Positions 57,695 to 64,000 of a DNA stretch of 64,000 nucleotides are shown here, in pieces (within the stretch, counting starts at the first letter, position 1; the number at the start of each line of letters is the position of its first letter). The stretch covers positions 10,747-74,746 of the forward strand of contig DASWTM010000021.1 of NCBI GenBank assembly GCA_036402115.1, given 5' to 3'. Made by a program: the position numbers and the translations under genes. The DNA is from Chryseosolibacter sp036402115 (GTDB lineage: Bacteria > Bacteroidota > Bacteroidia > Cytophagales > Cyclobacteriaceae). The notes beneath the pieces are model-generated. The model searched no databases. It saw only the letters and a list, made by a program, of their open reading frames with translations, and was not told the origin of the DNA.

Positions 57695-58450
57695 ATGAGT
57701 AAAATAGCATTAAAAGACAGGCGTATTGCGGATCTCGTAGACCAAAACTACGTCCATGCGTACGTGTTATTTTATTTTGGAATCAAATTTTATGAGTATT
57801 CCGAACTCACACTTGAGCAGGTTTGTCAGAAGCGCGGACTGAGAACCGACCAGGTTGTACGCGAGCTTGAATCGCCAAGCTACACGCAGGAAGCAGAATT
57901 GCCACTGGTGAGTTACCCGATTGATCTGATCATCGAGTACCTTAAACATTCACACTTCATTTTCATCAAGCACAAGCTGCCCTACATCGCCCGTCTTGTT
58001 GAAACGTTTCGTGCACATAATGAAAATTTTGCCAGCATCGAGAAGGATCTTAAGATTGTATTTCCACTTTTTGTTGAAGATTTCATCGAGCACATTTACG
58101 AAGAAGAAGATACACTCTTTCATTTTATTCTTGCCTTGGAAAAGGCTTCGAAGTCATCGTACCCTCCGGGAAAACTTTATTATCTACTCGAGAAAAATTC
58201 AGTGCATAAGTTTGCCATGGAGCACGAAGCGCACGATGACGAAATGGAAGGAATCCGCAAGATCACACGCAACTACAGCCTTGATGCGAATGCCCCTTTA
58301 CACGTGAAGGTTATTTACAATGAATTAAAGGCATTCGAGAAAAGTCTCATCACACACGCCCGAATTGAAAACGAAATTTTGTTTCCGAAAGCAATGGCGA
58401 TCGAAAACAAAGTGCGCAAGTCGTTTTTCGAAAAAGCTGCCTTCAATTAA
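57695..58450 (+). CDS. Hemerythrin-domain protein with RIC/ScdA-like N-terminus lacking its cysteines
   Basis: A 251-residue, mostly alpha-helical protein. The first 55 residues follow the ScdA/YtfE N-terminal (DUF542) pattern (RRIADLVDQNYVHAYVLFYFGIKFYEYSELTLEQVCQKRG), but the Cys-Cys of HGIDFCCGG is replaced by Tyr-Glu. The remainder resembles a hemerythrin-like di-iron bundle with HSHFIFIKHKLPYI, FIEHIYEEEDTLFHFI, HKFAMEHEAHDDEMEGI and LITHARIENEILFPKA supplying His/Glu ligands. RIC proteins repair iron-sulfur clusters after NO or oxidative damage. The missing cysteines suggest an altered function. The ruvX start overlaps its stop by one base. Confidence 0.75.
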   Translation: MSKIALKDRRIADLVDQNYVHAYVLFYFGIKFYEYSELTLEQVCQKRGLRTDQVVRELESPSYTQEAELPLVSYPIDLIIEYLKHSHFIFIKHKLPYIARLVETFRAHNENFASIEKDLKIVFPLFVEDFIEHIYEEEDTLFHFILALEKASKSSYPPGKLYYLLEKNSVHKFAMEHEAHDDEMEGIRKITRNYSLDANAPLHVKVIYNELKAFEKSLITHARIENEILFPKAMAIENKVRKSFFEKAAFN

Positions 58451-58866
58451 TGGGCAGAATCCTGGCAATCGATTATGGCAAGAAACGAACAGGATTGGCA
58501 GTAACCGATCCGTTGCGAATCATTGCCACTGCGCTTGACACCGTTGATACATCTGTGCTTCTGGAATTCCTGAAAAAATACTGTGCGAAAGAACCAGTCG
58601 ATGAGTTCGTTGTCGGCATGCCAAAGACTTTAAAAAACGAAGATTCCGAAATTGCTCCGCTGGTCCGCTCTTTTGTAGAAGTGCTAAAAAAAGAATTTCC
58701 TGAAAAGCCACTCCACCTCGCTGATGAACGCTTCACAAGCCGCATTGCCCAGCGCGCGATGATCACAGGAGGAATGAAGAAGAAAGACCGCCAAGTCAAG
58801 GCGAACGTGGATAAGATCAGCGCGACTATTATTCTGCAGGATTTTATGAGTTCGAAGCGAAGTTAG
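58450..58866 (+). CDS. ruvX: Putative pre-16S rRNA nuclease (YqgF/RuvX)
   Basis: A 138-residue RNase H-like protein. ILAIDYGKKRTGLAVTDPLRIIAT carries the first catalytic Asp. DEFVVGMPKTLKNEDSE and LHLADERFTSRIAQRAMITGGMKKKDRQVKANVDKISATIILQDFM hold the second and third acidic residues (DER, D in VDKISA). It processes the 5' end of 16S rRNA in other bacteria. Its ATG overlaps the upstream stop (TAATG). The tag stop at 58864-58866 is followed at once by the GGGTAAT heptamer element. Confidence 0.93.
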   Translation: MGRILAIDYGKKRTGLAVTDPLRIIATALDTVDTSVLLEFLKKYCAKEPVDEFVVGMPKTLKNEDSEIAPLVRSFVEVLKKEFPEKPLHLADERFTSRIAQRAMITGGMKKKDRQVKANVDKISATIILQDFMSSKRS

Positions 58867-59061
58867 GGAATGGGTAATGGGTGATGGATAATGGGAATAG
58901 GTAATGGGTAATGGGTAATGGGTAGGTAATGGGTGATGGGGACCTTCAACAGCGAACGCACACCTAATTGCAGGTCAAATAAAATCAAAATTTGCACACC
59001 ACTGTATTACCCATAACCCATAACCCATCGCCCATCACCCATCGCCCCTCGCCCATTACCC
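58866..59061. repeat. Inverted heptamer-repeat element, GGGTAAT family
   Basis: The left arm (58866-58942) is about ten degenerate copies of a 7-bp unit such as GGGTAAT/GGGTGAT, beginning at the last base of the ruvX stop codon. The right arm (59006-59061) consists of ATTACCC, ATAACCC, ATAACCC, ATCGCCC, ATCACCC, ATCGCCC, and so on, the reverse complement of the same units. A centre of about 63 bases with no repeats separates them. It fills most of the 237-base gap between ruvX and def, and ends about 30 bases before the def promoter box. No ORF is supported here. Confidence 0.85.
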
Positions 59062-59090
59062 AGATGCTTTACGCATTCAAATTCCCTTAC

Positions 59091-59098
59091 TAACTTTG
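59091..59098 (+). promoter_or_regulatory. -7 box directly before def
   Basis: TAACTTTG (TAnnTTTG) lies 5 bases before the def ATG at 59104, so a transcript from it would start at or next to the start codon. A TTTA at 59067-59070 is the best -33 candidate (20-base spacing). Motif-based. Confidence 0.4.
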
Positions 59099-59103
59099 CA
59101 CCC

Positions 59104-59658
59104 ATGATTTATCCTATAGTAATGTACGGTGACCCGGTTCTACGACAGCGTGCGAAAGAAATTCCACAGGGTTCCGATGTAAAGCAACTGATCGCGGACA
59201 TGTTTGAGACGATGGATGCCGCCAATGGTATCGGTTTGGCCGCTCCGCAGATCGGGAAAGCTATTCGTCTTTTCATTGTAGATGGTACCGGCCTCGAAGA
59301 TGAACCGGACATGGAGAATTTTAAGAAGGCGTTTCTCAATCCGCAGGTAGTGGAAGAAACCGGAACGCCATGGGACTTTGAAGAAGGGTGTCTTAGTATA
59401 CCGAACATTCGCGAAAAGATTTCCCGCAAGGAGAAAGTGAAGATCAAATACTACGATGAAGAGTGGAATCTCAAGGAGGAAGAGTACGATGGCATGAAGG
59501 CCCGAATCATCCAGCATGAGTACGACCACATTGAAGGCAAAATGTTTGTTGATTACCTCTCATCCCTGAAGAAAAAACTTTTGAAAGGAAAACTCTCCGA
59601 TATTTCAAAGGGAAAGGTTGATACGGAATATCGAATTCTTGCTCCGTCAAAAAAGTAA
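59104..59658 (+). CDS. def: Peptide deformylase
   Basis: A 184-residue metalloenzyme removing the N-formyl group from nascent proteins. The three family motifs are clear: GIGLAAPQIG (about residues 42-51), EGCLSIPNIR (about 97-106, metal Cys) and QHEYDHIEGKMFVDYL (about 137-152, HExxH with two metal His and the catalytic Glu). The PILREPAKEV-type start is represented by YGDPVLRQRAKEIPQG. The length is usual. The aminotransferase gene follows 3 bases later. Confidence 0.97.
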   Translation: MIYPIVMYGDPVLRQRAKEIPQGSDVKQLIADMFETMDAANGIGLAAPQIGKAIRLFIVDGTGLEDEPDMENFKKAFLNPQVVEETGTPWDFEEGCLSIPNIREKISRKEKVKIKYYDEEWNLKEEEYDGMKARIIQHEYDHIEGKMFVDYLSSLKKKLLKGKLSDISKGKVDTEYRILAPSKK

Positions 59659-59661
59659 TGG

Positions 59662-60804
59662 ATGAAAATTCGGTCACGCCTTCCTGATATAGGGACGTCT
59701 ATTTTTTCCGTCATGTCGAAGATGGCGCTCGAACACGGGGCCATTAATCTTTCACAAGGGTTTCCGGATTTTTCCATTGACAAAACCATCATCGATCTCG
59801 TTCATAAATTCATGCTGGAAGGAAACAACCAGTATGCACCGATGCCGGGTGTGCCGGCCTTGCGACAGCAGATTTCTCACGTCATTGAACAAACGTATAA
59901 CCACAGCGTTGACCCTGAGACGGAGATCACCATCACATCAGGCGCTACTGAAGGGATTTTTGCTGTTATATCGGCCTTCATCAATCCAGGTGACGAAGTA
60001 ATCCTGTTCGATCCGGCTTACGATAGTTACGATCCAGCGATACGCCTGAATGGCGGAGTACCGGTGCAGATCAATCTCCGATACCCTGATTTTTCAATCG
60101 ACTGGGATCTCGTAAAAAAGAAAATCACTAAACGAACGCGGATGATCATGGTGAACACGCCACACAATCCAAGTGGGGCGGTCTTGAAGGCGAATGACAT
60201 TCTTGAACTGGAGAAAATTGCCCTGACCAACAACATCCTGGTGTTGAGTGACGAAGTATACGAACGGTTGATCTTCGATGGCCATAAACATCAAAGTGCC
60301 CTGACATCCCCGGGCCTTGCGTCCCAAAGCATTTGCATTTACTCTTTCGGAAAAACCTTCCATGCAACGGGCTGGAAGGCTGGCTACGTTGTGGCCCCCC
60401 AGCACCTCACAGCCGAAATCAGGAAGACGCACCAATTCATCGTTTTCGCGGTGAATACACCCGTACAGTTTGCCCTGGCTGAGTATCTGAAAAATCCCGA
60501 CCACTACCTCGGTCTTGGAAAGTTCTACGAAGCCAAGCGGAATTTTTTCCTCCAGCACATCACAGGTTCTTCGCTGGAGCCATTGGCCTGCCATGGATCA
60601 TATTTCCAGGTGATGTCGTACCGCTCAATCTCCGACAAGCCAGACGTTCAAATGGCCGAAGAACTGACTAAAAAGTTTAAAGTTGCCGCTATACCCGTGT
60701 CAGTTTTCTACAAAGACAAGACAGACAATCGTTTGCTGAGATTTTGTTTCGCCAAAAAGGAAGAGACGCTTTTGGAAGCGTGTACGATCCTTCGCGGCCT
60801 GTAG
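59662..60804 (+). CDS. Class I aminotransferase, methionine/glutamine transaminase (YbdL/KAT-like)
   Basis: A 380-residue PLP aminotransferase of fold type I. INLSQGFPDFSIDKTIIDLV, YAPMPGVPALRQQIS, ITSGATEGIFAVISAFINPGDEVILFDPAYDSYDPAIRLNGG, NTPHNPSGAVL, VLSDEVYERLIFDG and SFGKTFHATGWKAGYVVAP (Lys in SFGKTFH binds PLP) match the YbdL/kynurenine-aminotransferase group, which uses methionine or glutamine as amino donor. The omega-amidase encoded 240 bases downstream is the classic partner that removes alpha-ketoglutaramate. It is likely part of methionine salvage. Confidence 0.88.
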   Translation: MKIRSRLPDIGTSIFSVMSKMALEHGAINLSQGFPDFSIDKTIIDLVHKFMLEGNNQYAPMPGVPALRQQISHVIEQTYNHSVDPETEITITSGATEGIFAVISAFINPGDEVILFDPAYDSYDPAIRLNGGVPVQINLRYPDFSIDWDLVKKKITKRTRMIMVNTPHNPSGAVLKANDILELEKIALTNNILVLSDEVYERLIFDGHKHQSALTSPGLASQSICIYSFGKTFHATGWKAGYVVAPQHLTAEIRKTHQFIVFAVNTPVQFALAEYLKNPDHYLGLGKFYEAKRNFFLQHITGSSLEPLACHGSYFQVMSYRSISDKPDVQMAEELTKKFKVAAIPVSVFYKDKTDNRLLRFCFAKKEETLLEACTILRGL

Positions 60805-60812
60805 CGGGGGAG

Positions 60813-60927
60813 AGTAGGCAGTAGGCAATGGGCAGTAGGCAAGCCGTGTTTTGACTATTCTCAAACCGTTGAATAAATTCAAATCTCAAGCGTTTGCCTA
60901 CTGCAATTTTGTCTACTGCCTACTCGC
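60813..60927. repeat. Inverted heptamer-repeat element, GTAGGCA family (copy 1)
   Basis: The left arm (60813-60845) reads AGTAGGCAGTAGGCAATGGG followed by CAGTAGGCAAGCC. The right arm (60891-60927) reads GTTTGCCTACTGCAATTTTG then TCTACTGCCTACTC, its near-exact reverse complement. A non-repetitive centre of 45 bases lies between. It begins 9 bases after the aminotransferase stop and fills most of the 239-base gap before the omega-amidase gene. A second copy with the same heptamers is at 63554-63735. The apparent N-terminal extension of the omega-amidase frame is just translated right arm. Confidence 0.85.
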
Positions 60928-61043
60928 GAGCCAGTTGCATCAAGATCGAGACACTTTCTTTTCCGACCTACTCATTGTCTACTGGAGACTTTTTGGCTTT
61001 CTTTGCGGTCCCATTCATCCTTTGGGACAAACCACTACGTCTT

Positions 61044-61877
61044 ATGCAGGATTTAAAGATAACCTTGGTACAGTCAGATTTGCATTGGGAAGATATCGAG
61101 GCCAATCTGGCGATGTTTGAAGAGAAAATCTGGCAAATCGGGAACACCACGGACGTAATCATCCTTCCGGAGATGTTCACGACCGGCTTTACCATGAACT
61201 CCCATAAGTATGCCGAGCATATGAATATGCGGACTTTCAAGTGGATGAAGCAAATGGCCGATCAAACCGGGGCGTTGATTCTGGGTTCTTACATTGTTAC
61301 CGTGCACGAGCGTTATTACAACCGGCTGCTTTGGATGGAGCCGGGTGGACATTACAAAACTTATGACAAGCGCCACCTCTTCAGGATGGCCAATGAACAT
61401 AAGAATTACTCAGCGGGCGAAAGCCTCCTGATTTCGACCTGGAAAGGTTGGAGGATTTGTCCGTTGGTGTGTTACGATCTGCGATTCCCGGTTTGGAGCC
61501 GCAATCGCTGGGACAACGTTGCCAAGCGACCTTCATACGATCTTGCTGTGTATGTCGCCAACTGGCCAACTACACGCATCGATGCATGGGACACTCTCCT
61601 TAAAGCTAGAGCGATTGAAAATCTGAGCTACGTGGCTGGAGTCAACCGCATCGGCCAAGATGGGCATGGTATTGAACACAATGGTCATTCTGCAATCATT
61701 AGTCCGAAGGGTGACGCCATCTGGTTCAATGAAGGGGATGAGACGAACCGCACACTGGAGTTGAGCGCTAACTCGCTCCTTTCATTCAGAGACCGCTTTC
61801 CCGCTTACCTCGATGCCGATGACTTCAGCATTGAATTTGAAGAGTACGAGGAACGCGACCTCGAAGGCATCATCTAA
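61044..61877 (+). CDS. Omega-amidase (YafV/Nit2-like carbon-nitrogen hydrolase)
   Basis: A 277-residue nitrilase-superfamily enzyme. The catalytic triad is visible: Glu in VIILPEMFTTGFTMN (about residue 41), Lys in TYDKRHLFRMANEH (about residue 110) and Cys in ICPLVCYDLRFPVWSRN (about residue 144). LVQSDLHWEDIEANLAMFEEKI opens the fold. YafV-type enzymes hydrolyse alpha-ketoglutaramate made by glutamine transaminases, and the YbdL-like transaminase lies just upstream. The ATG at 61044 (MQDLKITLVQ) is used; a 50-codon extension would translate a repeat element. Confidence 0.9.
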   Translation: MQDLKITLVQSDLHWEDIEANLAMFEEKIWQIGNTTDVIILPEMFTTGFTMNSHKYAEHMNMRTFKWMKQMADQTGALILGSYIVTVHERYYNRLLWMEPGGHYKTYDKRHLFRMANEHKNYSAGESLLISTWKGWRICPLVCYDLRFPVWSRNRWDNVAKRPSYDLAVYVANWPTTRIDAWDTLLKARAIENLSYVAGVNRIGQDGHGIEHNGHSAIISPKGDAIWFNEGDETNRTLELSANSLLSFRDRFPAYLDADDFSIEFEEYEERDLEGII

Positions 61878-61942
61878 CGCTTCCTCCCTTCACCCTTGCA
61901 ACCTGTAACCTGCGACACAATACTACAACGAATCAGTCCGAC

Positions 61943-61997
61943 ATTACCCATAACCCATAACCCATTACCCATCGCCCATCACCCATCACCCATAACC
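61943..61997. repeat. Single-arm heptamer array, ACCCATN family
   Basis: ATTACCC, ATAACCC, ATAACCC, ATTACCC, ATCGCCC, ATCACCC, ATCACCC, ATAACC follow one another in tandem, the same units as the right arm of the element at 59006-59061. No inverted left arm is present upstream, where only loosely related ACCCTTG/ACCTGTA words occur (61890-61910). It ends 19 bases before the purH ATG and so lies within its leader or promoter region. Confidence 0.8.
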
Positions 61998-62016
61998 TCT
62001 AACTATAACCATCACC

Positions 62017-63543
62017 ATGTCTCATCGGAAAATCACCCGTGCCCTCATTTCAGTTTTTTACAAAGACAACCTCGAACCAATCATCCACACCCTGGCGAAG
62101 TCAGGAGTCGAGTTTGTTTCAACAGGAGGAACACAGGAGTTCATCGAAAAGCTGGGCTACAAGGTTACCGCGGTCGAAACGCTGACAGGCTATCCATCAA
62201 TCTTCGGTGGCCGTGTGAAGACACTGCATCCTGCTGTGTTCGGTGGCATCTTATATAGAAGAGATCATAAGGGAGACTTGGGCGAAGCCAGTCAGTTCAA
62301 CATCGGCCCGCTTGATCTTGTAATCGTGGACCTTTACCCATTCGAAGAGACTGTAGCCAAGGGAGGGACGGAAGAAGAAGTCATCGAAAAGATCGACATC
62401 GGAGGAATTTCTCTGATTCGTGCTGCCGCTAAGAATTTTAACGATGTAATAATTGTGTCGTCTCGTGAACAATATCAGGAATTGCAGCAGCTGCTTGAGT
62501 CGAAAGCGTGCTCTTCGGAGTTGGCCGACCGGAAGCGTTTTGCAGGTCTTGCGTTCAATGTGACGTCACACTATGACACAGCTATCTTCAATTACTTCAA
62601 CGGAGACCTCAACATCCCGGTTTACAAAAAGAGCCTGCAGAACGGACGGGTGCTGCGTTATGGCGAAAATCCACATCAACAAGGAATCTATTATGGTGAT
62701 TTGGACGGTTTGTTCGAACAGCTCAACGGAAAAGAGCTTTCTTACAACAATCTCGTTGACGTTGATGCGGCCGTTAACCTGGTTAAAGAGTTCGAAGGCG
62801 AGACCGCTTTCGTCATTATCAAGCACACCAATGCATGTGGCGTGGCTACGGGCGCGAGCGTGAAGGAAGCCTACCTCAAGGCATTTCAGGCTGATACGAT
62901 CTCTGCATTCGGTGGCGTGTTAGCCGTAAACAAGGAGATTGATGCCGCTGCCGCGGAAGAAATCAATAAACTGTTTTTTGAGATACTGATTGCCCCATCC
63001 TATAGCAAAGACGCGCTTGACCTTCTGAAGTCTAAGAAGAACCGCATGCTCCTTCGCCAAAAGCAGGCACTGACAGAGAAGCGTCAGGTAAAAAGCATCC
63101 TTAACGGAATTATCGAACAAGATCTTGACCTGAAGACAGACTCAAAGACAGACCTTAAAGTGGTTACGAAGAAAGCACCGACTGCCTCTGAGATTGATGC
63201 GTTGCTCTTCGCTAGCAAGATCTGTAAGCATACTAAGTCGAATACAATCATCCTTGCCGTAAACGGTCAGCTTCTGGCAAGCGGGGTCGGTCAGACGTCA
63301 CGGGTTGACGCCCTGAAGCAAGCCATCGAAAAGGCGGGTGCTTTCGGTTTTAACCTAAAGGGCGCAGTGATGGCTTCAGACGCATTCTTCCCTTTCCCGG
63401 ATTGTGTGGAGATCGCGCATCAGGCCGGCATTACCGCGGTGATCCAACCGGGTGGTTCGGTGAAAGATCAGGATTCGATTGCATTCTGCGATAACCACGG
63501 GATGGGAATGGTGTTTACGGGAACGCGACATTTCAAGCACTGA
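62017..63543 (+). CDS. purH: Bifunctional AICAR formyltransferase / IMP cyclohydrolase
   Basis: A 508-residue bifunctional enzyme for the last two steps of IMP synthesis. The N-terminal MGS-like cyclohydrolase domain (about residues 1-150) shows ISVFYKDNLEPIIHTLAKSGVEFVSTGGT, GYPSIFGGRVKTLHPAVFGGIL and DLVIVDLYPFEETVAK. The formyltransferase domain has RYGENPHQQGIYY, FVIIKHTNACGVATG (the KHxN catalytic His), DTISAFGGVLAVN and ASDAFFPFPDCVEIAHQAGITAVIQPGGSVKDQDSI. The full family length is present. Upstream of mreB, as is usual in Bacteroidota. Confidence 0.97.
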   Translation: MSHRKITRALISVFYKDNLEPIIHTLAKSGVEFVSTGGTQEFIEKLGYKVTAVETLTGYPSIFGGRVKTLHPAVFGGILYRRDHKGDLGEASQFNIGPLDLVIVDLYPFEETVAKGGTEEEVIEKIDIGGISLIRAAAKNFNDVIIVSSREQYQELQQLLESKACSSELADRKRFAGLAFNVTSHYDTAIFNYFNGDLNIPVYKKSLQNGRVLRYGENPHQQGIYYGDLDGLFEQLNGKELSYNNLVDVDAAVNLVKEFEGETAFVIIKHTNACGVATGASVKEAYLKAFQADTISAFGGVLAVNKEIDAAAAEEINKLFFEILIAPSYSKDALDLLKSKKNRMLLRQKQALTEKRQVKSILNGIIEQDLDLKTDSKTDLKVVTKKAPTASEIDALLFASKICKHTKSNTIILAVNGQLLASGVGQTSRVDALKQAIEKAGAFGFNLKGAVMASDAFFPFPDCVEIAHQAGITAVIQPGGSVKDQDSIAFCDNHGMGMVFTGTRHFKH

Positions 63544-63553
63544 AAAAGTACGC

Positions 63554-63735
63554 GGTAGGCCAGTACAAGTAGGCAGTAGGCAATTGGCAGTAGGCAAAGC
63601 CTATTCCGACTATTGTTGTTGATATTGGAATTCTTCATGCAGAAGCAAAATCATGTTATGCTTGCTATTGGATGTTGCATACTGCCCAGTTATTCCCATC
63701 AGCTTGCCTACTGCATTTTGCCTACTGCCTATTGG
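63554..63735. repeat. Inverted heptamer-repeat element, GTAGGCA family (copy 2)
   Basis: The left arm (63554-63601) contains AAGTAGGCAGTAGGCAATTG then GCAGTAGGCAAAGCC. The right arm (63701-63735) contains AGCTTGCCTACTGCATTTTG then CCTACTGCCTATTGG, its reverse complement with few mismatches. The arms nearly match those of the copy at 60813-60927, while the centres differ in length (about 99 against 45 bases) and share only short words such as GACTATT. It begins 10 bases after the purH stop. The 389-base gap 63544-63932 holds this element and the mreB leader; no ORF is supported in it. Confidence 0.85.
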
Positions 63736-63932
63736 TCATCACACGCAACCCATGCGCGACTGTTGACCAAACTACTCGATGACTTACCTACTGAAACTGT
63801 GTTGTAACGGTTATGGCGTTAAGTTTATCCTTGTAAGTTTTTTCGCTCCTTTTTACTACAGAATCAAGGCAATTATTATGTAATTTCGCCTCATCAAATT
63901 TTTTACCAACTCACAAAGCCTCTTTTAACTCA

Positions 63933-64000
63933 ATGGGATTTCTCGACTTCTTCACCAGCGACATTGCAATCGATCTGGGTACAGCGAACACACTAATCAT
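63933..64000 (+). CDS. mreB: Rod shape-determining protein MreB, N-terminal fragment (partial)
   Basis: Only the first 22 codons are inside the window. They encode a FLDFFTSDIAIDLGTANTLI segment, the phosphate-1 nucleotide-binding loop (DLGTANT) of the MreB actin family, which organises cell-wall elongation. The start is the ATG at 63933 (MGF). A TAATTTCG at 63881-63888 resembles a -7 box (TAnnTTTG with one mismatch). The position after purH is the usual Bacteroidota arrangement. Confidence 0.9.
   Translation, partial: MGFLDFFTSDIAIDLGTANTLI

Noticed and set aside
58866..59061. CRISPR array
   Set aside because: The repeat period is 7 bases with no spacers, the arms are inverted relative to each other, and no cas gene is near.
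60894..61043. 50-codon N-terminal extension of the omega-amidase
   Set aside because: Its start lies in the right arm of the GTAGGCA repeat and the peptide has no counterpart in the nitrilase family; the ATG at 61044 begins the conserved fold.
63613..63807. 64-codon frame in the purH-mreB gap
   Set aside because: It runs through the right arm of a heptamer element and has no domain-like features.

Overview
The window is chromosomal DNA of a member of the Bacteroidota, most likely a Cytophagales-type organism. The support is: a TonB-dependent receptor with an N-terminal carboxypeptidase-regulatory-like domain behind a TPP riboswitch; several upstream boxes matching the Bacteroidota -7 consensus TAnnTTTG; few Shine-Dalgarno sequences; the purH-mreB and pyrH-frr neighbourhoods; and Bacteroidota-type CcmB/C/D/E proteins. 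No tRNA, rRNA, insertion sequence, prophage or CRISPR array was recognised.

Layout. (1) 1-3440: the 3' end of a GDP-L-fucose synthase gene, then a minus-strand run with a Wzz-like chain-length protein and the haem-handling proteins CcmB, CcmC, CcmD and CcmE. The CcmE has a CxxxY haem site. (2) 3561-41069: about 38 kb of surface-polysaccharide genes in sub-modules. 3561-7569 plus wlbA at 13180 make a UDP-2,3-diacetamido-uronic acid (WbpA/TviB, WlbA, WbpE, WbpD type) and include a GalE. 7562-13114 holds two paralogous GT-C membrane glycosyltransferases, a methyltransferase, a polyprenyl-phosphate-type GT2 and a polysaccharide deacetylase. 14240-23012 holds an O-antigen polymerase/ligase, a Wzx flippase, a sialyltransferase-fold (GT42/DUF115-like) protein, two more DegT aminotransferases, two methyltransferase-like proteins and a GT4. 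23019-30367 (minus) is a legionaminic-acid-type nonulosonate operon (LegB, LegC, PtmE-like, NeuA/LegF, ATP-grasp, HAD, NeuB/LegI, NeuC/LegG). 30441-31613 is a second polymerase/ligase. 31805-41069 has GT2s, a GT-C protein, an HTTM protein, WbqC, a methyltransferase, a PglD-like acetyltransferase, a beta-propeller glycosidase-like protein and a WecE-type aminotransferase. (3) 41333-42397 encodes a WecA-type initiating phosphotransferase, which could start the glycan on undecaprenyl phosphate.

(4) 42439-64000 is mostly housekeeping: pheS, a 3-hydroxyacyl-CoA dehydrogenase, a degenerate Rieske-like lipoprotein, a MoxR ATPase, frr, pyrH, a biotin carboxyl carrier protein, a TPP-riboswitch-controlled TonB receptor, a UbiA-family prenyltransferase, purN, a cyclase, a thioesterase, a homogentisate dioxygenase-like protein, a CtpA protease, a hemerythrin-like protein, ruvX, def, a glutamine/methionine transaminase with an omega-amidase, purH and the start of mreB.

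The most unusual non-coding signal is a series of intergenic elements between 51.0 and 63.8 kb built of degenerate 7-bp tandem repeats. Most are arranged as two inverted arms around a non-repetitive centre. The heptamer differs between elements (GCAAGCT, GGGTAAT, GTAGGCA) but the architecture is the same. One related inverted repeat supplies the last codons of purN. The most interesting protein-level inferences are a sialyltransferase-fold protein close to a nonulosonate operon, and an ATP-grasp/HAD pair inside that operon where the usual N-acetyltransferase LegH is missing.
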